A stretch of DNA of 64,000 nt from Clavelina lepadiformis (lineage: Eukaryota; Chordata; Ascidiacea; Aplousobranchia; Clavelinidae), in NCBI RefSeq assembly GCF_947623445.1, contig NC_135243.1, forward strand, positions 8,682,501 to 8,746,500, in the 5' to 3' direction. A model generated the notes under the pieces. The model ran no database searches. It saw only the letters and a list, made by a program, of their open reading frames with translations, and was not told the origin of the DNA. Positions 33,130 through 44,300 of the stretch are shown here, in pieces. The position numbers and the translations under genes are program-made. Position 1 is the stretch's first letter. Every line of letters starts with the position of its first letter.

Positions 33130-33265
33130 AAACCTCAATTCTTTATTTATTATAAATTGGCACTCAAGCGACCAAATTTACTTCGTTTTTTATTATAAAA
33201 CAACGTGACGATAAATTCGGCGTGCACGTTGATAAATCTCGTGCATACAGCTGTCACACTTTTTA
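33130..33265. repeat. Dispersed repeat, copy 2 of 2
   Basis: Matches 25325-25440. It lies directly next to the reverse SINE copy. Confidence 0.5.
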
Positions 33266-33478
33266 CTGTGAGGTTTTGACTGTGGTTTTTGTGTGGTGGA
33301 AGTCTTGTTGTGTATATTGTTTGGCATCAGGGCTAGGGTATGCTAGAAGAAGGATAATTCAAATTTGTCAGGCTGTTTTTTTTTAAATTCCATTTTGAAG
33401 TAATTAATCATGCATCATGCAGGGTAAGATTTTGAGAGAATTTGTTTTATAAATGAACTTTAAGTTTGGAAAAAGGTA

Positions 33479-34128
33479 CAGTAGAATTCGCCTATATCGA
33501 CTTCGACTATATCAACAGTTCGCATATATTGACACTTTTTCATCGGTCCTGGCGAAATTCCCATCTTTTACATACATTCGAGTTCACCTATATCGACAGT
33601 TCGCCTATATCAACACCTTTTTGGATCCCCCAGAGCATTTTGATTGTTTATAGTGACAGTTGTAGCTCTTTTCACTCTGGGACGTAGCCCACTTACGACT
33701 TTATGACGTTATCGTATGACGGTTTAGGTTGCCTGGTCATAAAAATTAACGTTGTAGTTATGCAAAATAATTGAATCCTTCTAGTATAAATTGCCTCTCT
33801 GATTGCTTAAGTTACTTTTCGCGTTCGTTACTATAATAACGCCATATTGCTCTGCATCAGTACTGTCTGCATGCATATTGCTTGTCAATACAACTACCAT
33901 TATGTTTAATGATCTTGTTTGTGTTGTTCTTTGCCGTAATGTATGCGAAAACATAAAATTAAGCGGCAGTGCTGATTAGAGTACACATTTAACCCTTCTT
34001 AGGCCCTTACATTGAACTAAAACTGGAATTTAGGAACAATTTATATTGATTCGTCTATATTGACACTTCACCTATATTGACACTTTTTCTTCATCCCCTT
34101 GAGGTGCCGATATAGGCAAATTCTATTG
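33479..34128. mobile_element. pogo/Tigger-like non-autonomous element
   Basis: Bounded by TA on both sides (33477-33478 and 34129-34130). The left end is CAGTAGAATTCGCCTATATC and the right end, read inward, is CAATAGAATTTGCCTATATC, i.e. about 24-bp inverted ends close to pogo-type termini. About nine copies of a 13-bp motif of form CCTATATYRACA lie near the two ends (for example at 33491, 33587, 33604, 34068). The 650-bp interior has no transposase. Confidence 0.78.
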
Positions 34129-34130
34129 TA

Positions 34131-35749
34131 TGTCATTTCATGTTGAAAATCAGCATGTATGTCTACTTCCATTCACAACCTGGCCTAGAAATTTAGGGTC
34201 TTAAATACAAGTGCGCAACCAGATGACGTCACATTTTGAATAGCTGGGGTCTGGTATACAAAGGCATTCTGTGTTTGTGCACTTGTGTACTAGACCCGCA
34301 ATTTAGTCTTAGAAGTGAGAATTTGGGTTTAGGGGTCAGTTTTAGATTAACTTGGACTTGTTATGTCTTTTATTTGAAAACTAGCCTGGCATATCTTTCA
34401 ATTTACACATTATAGTCTGAGATGGGCATGCTACTTTTTTAGGAGTGTAAGCATGAGTGACGCTCTTTTTTGAAATTGGGAGCAGGAGCTCACTCCTATT
34501 TTATGGCTATCCGTTCGTCGCTCTTTTTTGTACAAATGACGCTATCAAAGCACAAAATAGAAAGAAGTTCCATAAAAAAATTTGGTTAAATTGAAAATCT
34601 AATTTTTTTGACTGGTTTGAGACTAACCTAAGGCAATTAAAAAGTAACCATTTGATGCAATAGTGGTTTGGTTCTTTCACCTTCGAATTGCTAGAAAGAG
34701 CGGAAGTAGCAAAAAGAGTGCACGCTTTTCAAGGAGATGGGCATGCTCCTTTTTTAGGAGTGTAATCAAGAGCGACGCTTTTTTTTCAGTGAGGAGTGGG
34801 AGCGTGAGCGACGCTTGTTTAAAAAGAGCAGTTGCTCAGCTATGATTATATATAGCCTTGAATTGCCATTTGTCAAAGTAGGCTAGGAAAACACTAGAGT
34901 TAGTAAATAATTTAATCGGCTATAGCTGTTAACTAAAGTTACCTTTTCCAATCAACCGAAAACTGGTGATTCAATGCTGCCTAACAAAAAAAGTTCTGTA
35001 GTGTACATCACATGGGCTACTGTATAAAGTTGTCCAACATCTTTTAAAAGTGACTTTAGCATCTATAAAATAAAATGACCAATGCTGCAAAACCATAATA
35101 TTTTTTTTATTGCTTGGTTGTAATTGTGTCATCGGAATTGCTGTTGTGAGAAACTTTCTGTGTTACATATTAGTGGTTTTCAAACATTATAAACTGATGA
35201 CTCACTAGTCATGCTTATGAGGCTAATATGATGTATTTCTAACAACAGTTTATGGCAGTTTCAGTTTTTAACAATGAGATATGTTGTTAGGTTGCATTGG
35301 AAATGATTTTAGTTAGCTACATTTTTGGTGTACTAAACAGTGTCTGAGAAAAATGAAAAGATACTTGCTGTCTTTGATACTATAATTAATTATTTTCGGA
35401 CAATGTTAGACACAGCATGATACTAAAGTTGTGCTTTTTAATTTTGAATACATTAAAATGTTGACTTTGGTATTGTTGACCATCAGGTTTACATATTAAG
35501 TGGTTGCAAGTAGAACCACAAAAGCAGAATGTATAAACGTTTTATTAATTAAAAAGCTGACATGTTTCGAACAATGTTTTGGTCTTTATGATGGTAAAAC
35601 TAAATTGTTGTATTTTACTATATATACATTATTTTGTCATTCAGACATATTGTGCATTTAAATTAAATACACACTATTTTATACAGTAATATCATAAATT
35701 ATTGTTTTTAAAGCTTATTTTGTAAGACATACTTTGAAGCTATTGGAAT
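34131..35749. other. Intergenic, with a duplicated motif
   Basis: At 34419-34475 and 34734-34790 the sequence GAGATGGGCATGCTMCTTTT..AGGAGTGTAA...GACGCT is repeated directly at a spacing of about 315 bp. GAGYGACGCT occurs several times. The rest, up to the La gene, is A+T-rich and presumably contains its promoter. Confidence 0.4.
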
Positions 35750-36850
35750 ATGGCTGCCGGAGATCACGGAGACTTAGAGAAGAATTTGATAAGGCAGGTT
35801 GAGTTTTACTTTGGCGACTACAATTTGCACCGGGATAAGTTTATGCAAGAAGAGATGGCAAAAAATGATGGTTGGTTTAGTATGGATACCATGTTGAAAT
35901 TTCAGCGTTTGTCTAGTATTTGTTCGGAGCCCGGCACAATTCTTGCAGCATTGAAAAAGTCAAAAAGCAATTTAATGGAGATTGATGTAGATGGACAGAA
36001 AATTCGGAGAAAACTTAATCGGCCTTTGCCTGAAAATGATGCAAAGTACAAAAGAGATTTGAAACTACGGTCGGTTTACGTGAAAGGTTTTCCTCAAACT
36101 GAGACCATTGAGAACATTACAGAATTTTTATCGGATTATGGTCAAGTGGATGGGATTCAACTTCGTCGAACCAACAATCCCCATCAAGGATCTGTGTTCA
36201 AAGGTTCACTTTTTGCTACATTTGCAAAACTCGAAGATGCTGAGAAATTCTTGCAAGCTCCAATGGTTTATTACAAAGATAAGGAGCTTGAAAAAATGAG
36301 TAAGGATGCTTTTTGGAAAGAAAAAGAAGCAGAGAATGTCGATAGACCAAAGAAAGGCCAAAAAAAGAAGGATTCAAAGGAAGAGCCTGTGGAGGAAAAA
36401 GATGAAGATAATTTCAGTTTTCTCCAAGTTTCTAATTTAACGGACACAACCATTTCACATATTGACATTAAAGAACTTTTACGTGAGATTGGAGCAAATG
36501 AATGCAAATTTTTTAGCAGATACGAAAAGAATGGGCCAACAGGTTACATGTTATTCCCAGAAAGTTCAGCTGCAGAAGAGGCTCTAGCTTTATTAAGTGC
36601 CAAAAAGGGCGGCTGCACACTGTCGATAAAATCTTCCGAAGAAGTCACCTTTGAGATACTGTCTGACGAAGATTCCCAGAAAGCTCTGCATTCGTATGAA
36701 GAGTTCCGAAACCAAATGAAACCTGGTAAGAAGCGGAAGAAGTTTGGCGGCAAAAAACGCCAGCATGGAAGGCATACTAAATTCGAGGAGGAAAATGGTA
36801 ATGGCCATAATGGTGAACCTACCACAAAGCAAGCCAAGGTTGATGAATAA
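35750..36850 (+). CDS. ssb: La ribonucleoprotein (SS-B)
   Basis: 366 residues in one uninterrupted exon. A La motif spans about 7-98 (RQVEFYFGDYNLHRDKFM at 15-32, GWFSMDTMLKFQRL). RRM1 spans about 107-190 (RNP2-like VYVKGF at 109-114, RNP1-like KGSLFATF at 151-158). A second atypical RRM spans about 222-320, and its C-terminal helix DEDSQKALHSYEEF resembles that of vertebrate La. The basic tail GKKRKKFGGKKR is a probable nuclear localisation signal. La binds the UUU-OH 3' end of new RNA polymerase III transcripts, mainly in the nucleus, and protects them. The length is slightly under human La (408). The full-length intact frame without introns is unusual for this family, where introns are common; a retrogene or an ancestral intron loss is possible. 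Confidence 0.95.
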   Translation: MAAGDHGDLEKNLIRQVEFYFGDYNLHRDKFMQEEMAKNDGWFSMDTMLKFQRLSSICSEPGTILAALKKSKSNLMEIDVDGQKIRRKLNRPLPENDAKYKRDLKLRSVYVKGFPQTETIENITEFLSDYGQVDGIQLRRTNNPHQGSVFKGSLFATFAKLEDAEKFLQAPMVYYKDKELEKMSKDAFWKEKEAENVDRPKKGQKKKDSKEEPVEEKDEDNFSFLQVSNLTDTTISHIDIKELLREIGANECKFFSRYEKNGPTGYMLFPESSAAEEALALLSAKKGGCTLSIKSSEEVTFEILSDEDSQKALHSYEEFRNQMKPGKKRKKFGGKKRQHGRHTKFEEENGNGHNGEPTTKQAKVDE

Positions 36851-38307
36851 AACTGCTCAATCAAACTGAAATGACATCATCAAGCTTTACCTGGAAAGAA
36901 AGTAGAACTTTGCTGTTGAGGTATTACTTTTCTACAAATATGGTATTTTTCAGGTTCATTGGACTGAGAATTTGCTCATAACGAGTTTAATCAGTCAGCG
37001 TTTTACTTGAGAACATGTGTATCACTGTTTTTTTTTGACATAAAGTACCGTTTCGTGTGTACATTTTTCATTTTATCTCCCTCTCATTATGCATCATGAA
37101 TATTTTAATTCTGCACTCAACAACTTATTTACATAAGTTTCATTTAGTTTTTAAAGGTTACAGAGATGGCTTACAGAGAATATGCTTACACAGTAAGTTA
37201 GGACTGTTACACTTTAACTATTAGTCTGCTATAGAATGATATTATGTGATATGGTTTGTGACATGGTTTTTAAAACAATGTAATAACGTTAATCATTAAA
37301 TACTTTGTGCTATTGTTAGTTTGTGGCCTGCATCCATTCAATTGTTTTTCATGATGGATTACAATTCTCAGTAGAATTTTGTTATTTTGCTTGACAACTT
37401 GTAAAGCTTAACATTTCTTGTAGCTTTGTTCATAAAACAATAATAGACACGATTGCAAGTATTATCTGGCAATTGCACCAGTTAAATGTAGGCTATTGCT
37501 AAATTAACCCTAGAGGCACACAGGAGATTTCTGTAAGGTGTTGATTTTACAAACAGTTGATAAAGACTAAAATTCAAACAGAACAATAGCTGAAGATGGC
37601 ATTTACATTATGTGGTTAAATGTTAAAAGACCCAACATAATGTGTTGTAGTATTGAGTGAAACAAGGTATTCAGTTAACTTCAAGCAGCCATTGAATGTT
37701 TTATTGCAAAACAGCTTTTAATTTGCGGTGCTAAAAGGCTTGAGTGAATTCGCCTTGTAATATTGGTTCAGTTATCTGTTGATTTTTAGTTGGCTTGTCT
37801 TGTGATCGTTGTAACTTGTTGATTTGTTTTTGATTGTCAACTCACTGCCACGTTGACCGAATTTTTAGTTTGAACATATTTACATTTATCGTGCCAAAAG
37901 ACTTCATTAGGTTTTGCATTGTAACGTACAGTGACCGTATTCTGCTACTGCCATTAAGTCTTTTTCGAAACGGTTTTGTTGCAGCATTCATTTGCTATGT
38001 TTGGTTGTGGAATGGTATGAAAACTTATTATGGCTGTAACTAAAAGCTGTTATGCTATTAACCTAATCCTCGAAAATACCATTTTGTAAAGTAGTATCTC
38101 AGCAGATTAGTGGTTTAATGCCAAGTAAAGCCTAATTGTTCATTGCTTTGTTTTAGAAAGTTTCTTTTAGTCCCTGTCTAATTAGCCAACTGTTTAATGG
38201 GTGTTTGAAGTAGCATCTCAACTACTATTTCTCATTTTATTCTGCTGGAATCTTAATGCAGGGAAATCTTTTTTGACATGTTTATGACGTAAAATCACCT
38301 TATCATT
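36851..38307. other. 3' flank of La and upstream region of the RhoGAP gene
   Basis: A+T-rich, no coding region recognised. A noncoding first exon of the RhoGAP gene may lie here but cannot be placed. Confidence 0.35.
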
Positions 38308-41300
38308 ATGAAGAAACAAATTATGAGATACAAGTTGATTGCAGACCAAAAAGTTGGTCGGTAAGTAGAGTTCTTAATTATGTATTCATTAAATATTAAC
38401 GATATGCAAAATATCCTCTCTACACTATTTGTTTATGCGCACGCAAAAGTGTTTTACATGTAGCACAGGCAAAAAATTACAAAGCACACTTTGTAGGCTT
38501 CTAGTTTTGTAAATCTTGAGAAAAACTAAAGTTTTGCTCACAATCTTGGATGAAGGTCACAACCTGCACAACACTAGAAGTTTGCAAAAATATATATATA
38601 TACAATTTATGTATACACCTAAACTTTAGTTTGAACGTTGGTAATACATACATGTGAATTCTGTTTTTTTCGCAGTATGTATATGATAAGTAAAAGTAAA
38701 AACACATTGCATAATATACATAACCTGTTACCTATTTATATGTATGTCTAAAAGTGAAACTGTGTCACTGGTTTTTGTTTGTAAAATTGTTATTTATTTG
38801 TGTATATATATATAAATTAATTATCATATTGCTCAATATTTTATTGTGACTTATTATTTATTTTCTGCTATTATCTGTGGGGAGTAAAATGTATGGTGCT
38901 AATTAGGGAAGCGGTGCGCTGAAATTTATTCAGGTTCATGTGAACACAAATACTGTATCACATAAACCAACGTATATGAATCTTAAATTTATTAGTATGA
39001 TCATCATCACCAATTAATGGAATTCTATCAATATGCTACCTAATTTGACGTATAACATCACTTAATTCAACAGTTTTCTTTGTTTTAAAAAGATTAAAAT
39101 GATGTTTTAAAACAATATTTTCTCTGTTTACTATGACCAGTCTTCGGATATTTTGACCACTTTTTCCATCTTTTTCAGCTTTTTTTTCAATTTTTTGTGT
39201 CAGTTATGCAACTTGACAGTGGCAATTGTGCCACGTGTATTCTCATTTCATCTACTTACATTCACTTTCATGTTGCTGTTAATGTTAATGAAGTAAATGA
39301 CGCATTTGCCTTTTTTTCATTTTGGGCCTAACTATATTGATTCTGGTGTGGTTATTTGGTATGATATTGTAGCAGTTTCGGTTATTGTGACCATTCGGAT
39401 ATTATAACAAAAATGTTCTGATTTCATGGTGCTCATGATAAGCGCTGTCTACCTTTTATTGATAGGAATGTTCATCCTACTTGACATTAGCTACCAAATT
39501 TGATAAATTTCTTATTACCGGTATATAATATTTGGTTTTGTTGGTGTTAAGTATTTTTGTTTGCCCCAATCTTCTCTTCAAGTGCAACTCGATTAACCTT
39601 TTCGAAATAGGCTTTGTATCAGCCCATTCTTAGTGCTAACTAATACTGCGATGCATAGTGGAAACATTCTCACAAACAATTTGTGAATAGGAAAAGCAGT
39701 AAATTTCCAATAAATGCTAAATACAGTGGTGCTATAATTGAGTAAGATTAGCATGGTCAGCAAACCTAAAATGTAACATACTGGCATATACTAGCTGCCA
39801 ATACTGGAAGCATTCATATTCTTTTTGTATGTTTACTTTTTGTGCACTTTCAGTGTAAAACTAATAATAGTTAGTAAGTTTTTATTTGATTAATCAAAAT
39901 GAATAAGGTGCATGTTTCATTATGGGTGTGTAGTAAGAGTTAACCTATTAATATTTACAGGGCAAATAAGAATGAGGTTCTGAATGAAGAACTACTTCAG
40001 GTAGATTTTTATTTATTGTTTTATTCATTTCTCCTGCTTTAAGACTAATATGATTTTATCACTCAAAAAAAATATCGGTATTATTATTCTTACATTGAAA
40101 ATCGGAAACTTTTTGCTAATTGTTTGTCAATTATTTTCTCATTCAAAGATACTTGGAAGTGTTGTTACTCGTTAGTTGATCAGTAAAATGAAGTAAAAAT
40201 TTTCTGTGAAGTTAAATGTATCGATGTTTGAGGGCGACAATATTTTTCGTAAAATAAGACCAAACCAAAACTAGGCCTTATCAAGATTTTCAGGCCTCTT
40301 CTCTTTTAAATACATAAGCCTTACCCAAAAATGCTTTAACAGTAGCCTGATGTGTTGGTATGATAAAAAAGTATAACGGCAGTTACTAGCCGACGCATCA
40401 ACATTTACACCAGGATTGGTTTTTATATTTTTAAATTATTATTGTTACTACAAGAAACAAATGCATTGGTATGAGATAATTAATAGGAAACTAATACAGG
40501 CATTGTCTTTTGAGTAAGTAAGCTCTTTTCATCTGCCAAAGAAGTTTCAGACTTGGTGTTATTTCTGAACGACCACAATGATGCAAAAAATGCTCCAGCC
40601 CATTATAGCATAGATTTCATTTGTTTCATTGGTTACAGGTTGAAAAGCATATGGAGCATGTGAAGGCTGCTTGCCAAACAACTTGCAAGAAGTTGTCTCA
40701 ATGCATGCAAACCCATGGTGCTGGTGATTATGAAAAAAGATTGGTATGTTTGTTGTTGTTTGTTTGTTTACTTACCAAGTTGACATTTACTCAAAGTTTT
40801 TACGTTCACCACTTAAGTACAATATGTTACAATAATAATACAGTTAGGTACAATAATACAATACAATAATACAGTTAGGTAAGCACCACTTCCTGGAAAG
40901 CATAGGCATTATATACATGATTATTATAACACTTAACGTCTTAATTAAAAAGCCCAATAAATTTCTTTGTTTTGTTCATCTTATTTATTTCATTATTTGG
41001 TAGACAACAATTTTATCCTGCTAAATAGTACTGAGACTATCATTTAATGTGTCGTGTAAGCTCAGGAAACCTTTCCCATGAACTGCATACACCAAATATA
41101 TAAATAGCCGAATGAAAATATTTTTTGTGGGTTCATTTCTTGTCATAAATGCAGAAGTAATGAAAGTTGAAGCATGAAAAGGAAATTGAAAACAAAAAAT
41201 AAACAAAATATACTTATGTTTGAATGGATACGTTTGTGTATTTTTGGGGACTCGCTCATTATGTGTATAAACTCTGTTTTTGTATCACCTACAGCTTATA

Positions 41301-44300
41301 TGTAATTTTCATTTTAAAGTTTTCCTTACCACTATATTTAAAGATTTTAACTTTCGTTGGTTTCTACACACTTCCAATAATTTTTGAAACATTTCTCATC
41401 AACTTTTGCAGGTGTGAATATGATGACATTAAAATAATGTGAACATTCTTTCATAAAATGACATCATAATGAATTCATTAACAAAAACAAAAGCGAATAG
41501 AGGAGACAGAATAATATCTCAGAGGTTACCTTTAATTTATCAACACAAGCTTTCGCAAGCTTGCAGGTGAATTCATTGCATGAATGAATTCGTTGAAACC
41601 CAAAACTTAGAATGTGCTGAATTTGCTCATTGCTTGTGATTCAAGCTAAAATCAATGATGTACTGCAGCTCAGACCAATGTAAAGGAATCTCAGACGAGG
41701 CGACACCTCGAGGCTCAGTACCAAAAATGTATCTTGAGCTAAGCTAATAAAATAAATGTGGGCTTTTGCCAGTACTTGATTGAAAATTCCTCCAATTTTG
41801 TATACGTAGTCCCAAACAATGCGCATTAAAACTATATTATATACAAACTTATATTAAGTATTAATACTATAATACTGTATATACATACCGTAAACCAAAG
41901 TTTGTTGATTCAGAAATAGGAGACCTTATTTGCCACTTTTCTTAAATACATATATTGTTATCAAGGTAAAATCTGTTCAGTGCATGGCATTTTCTGAAAT
42001 AACATAGCTGCTAAAAAATTTTATTTTTATTCTAAGTATTTTTTTGTTCAAAACCCTGACATGTATTGTACATAAAAAAGCTAAGATCAGGATTTAATGC
42101 ATTTGCTTTTATAAGGACAAAAGTAGATGGTTCTATGACTGAAAATATATTTCACAATGTAATTTGGAAATTACAAAGTTAAAAATTTTCTAAAAATTAA
42201 CGTAATATAGGCTACTGGTATATCTTTGGTATATCTTACCAGCATTGGGTAAGATACTGTGTACAGTTATTAATTTAAGTGTGTTTCTTTCTGTATTACG
42301 ATGCTTCATCATTTTGCAATTATAGTCCTTTAAAATGCAGTGTTCATGCACTAAAATATTTGCTTAAACCTTGAATATTTTATTTAGAAACGGTTGCCAG
42401 AGACCATTTTGGCCCAGTCTATGCAAGAATCCAGTAAATCACTTCTTAGTGAAGCCAACAGTAATCATCTACTTGGGTATTGTGACTTCATTTTAAATAG
42501 AAATTTAGTTTGGAAAAAGTATGTTGTTCATTTGGCAAATATTATTTACTGATTTAAGTAGACCACATGCACATAAATTATATCAATTTCACTAGGTAAA
42601 TATATCAGGGAACACTTTGGATTCATTTTAGCTTATGGGTACTTATGCTTCATTATGTTAGGATCTAGATTCTGGAATAAATTTGCCAAAGGTCTTGTTG
42701 TTTTTATTACTTTGACATTCTCATTAGTTTTTTATGTTACTATTTGCAGGAATGCCTTGAAAGTTTGTGCTGAAGCACAGCTTGGGATTGCAAAAGAAAA
42801 AGCAATTTATGAAATGTTTATCGACGAACACATCATATCACCCCTGCAAACATTAGTTGAGGTGACTCACTTACATCTTTAGAACACTATCCGCCGTGAA
42901 ATATGTTTTTATATCATGCATTGTGTTGCGAACCAGAAGCATTTTTTCTATATCACTTTGGCTAACCTGTGTGATGATTCATATCATTATATTGCAATAA
43001 GACTTGCGAATAAGATATGCAAGGCGCCTACTATCATTGCCCAGGCAAATACAGTCTTATTGTCTAGCTAATTTCATCTGATTTACACCCACACCGTTTA
43101 ACTTTTATGCTGCTCACACAAAGCCAGTTACTTCCTCATAAAACTATTTTGCTTGTCATTCACTTGCACAAAATGCTTTGATTTGTGTGCTGAGTAGCCT
43201 TCAGGCTATTGTTTTGCTTTTCCCCGCTTTTATGTAGTATTCACTTTTTTATTTAGTTTAAAGCAAATTTGATACAATTTAAAACAGATAATTGCATTCC
43301 ATGTTGTTCTATTTCACAATTTTGTAGGCCATCATACCAAATGCCTTTTGTCGTCCTCTTTTGCAGCTTTTTTTATACAAATGGTTTGCTTTATTACATA
43401 CCGAAGACTATTTGAATATGTTTGAGTTTAGACAATTTTGTCTTGATTGTTTTTAGATTTTAAAATCTACTTTCATTCACGATCAATGTGTTTTCTCTGT
43501 AATAGCATTTGTCTGGTTTCAACGCAAAAATTAAGCTTATAAGCACTCTGTCTTTTTGCTTCCTGGTATCTTTTCACTTAATTTGGTCTGCATTTTTGCA
43601 TTTCTTCCTTAGTTTGATGCTAAACTGTAAACTACCTTTGATTTTAGACGGAGATTCCTGGTGTTTTACGGCAACGAGAACGATTGAAAAGACTTGTACT
43701 TGATCGAGACAATGCGCTACAAAACCATCAAAAAGCTCATAAAGCTCAGTTTAATCCCGGCGTCAACCTGCAACAGACTACGGCGAAAGCAGATTCCCTT
43801 AGAGATGAATATGACCAAGCAGTTATTCGTATGGAACAGTGCAAGGTATGAACTGATAATTATCGCTGATCTAACAGTTGGTGAACAGCTCTGTATTGTA
43901 GTGATTAGGCAACTTCAGTCCGTTCGGCTTTCGAATATGTGACCAAGCTAAGATTTTGTGCGCTACTGCACTGCAGTTGCAGTGCCTTCATTAATTTTAC
44001 TTGCTCCTGTTCATATTTTTTTTTGTTAAACAGATCTAAATTCAGGCCGGACTTCAAAAAAGAATTGAAAAATACTAAAACTGCAAATAAAAAGCAGCTT
44101 AGTTACTACAGTTAGAGTATTGTGGAATCATCGCCAAATTTAAGTCGTGCAAAGATATTTCGTAATCCGAAAATAACGATTGCAGTACCCTACCAAAAGA
44201 TTGCTTAAAGTGTTATTTAAAGAATATGTTAAATGACGAATGCCATCTGAGAATTTTTTTTTTAATATTTTTAGGATCAACTCGTTACAGAAATGTTTGA

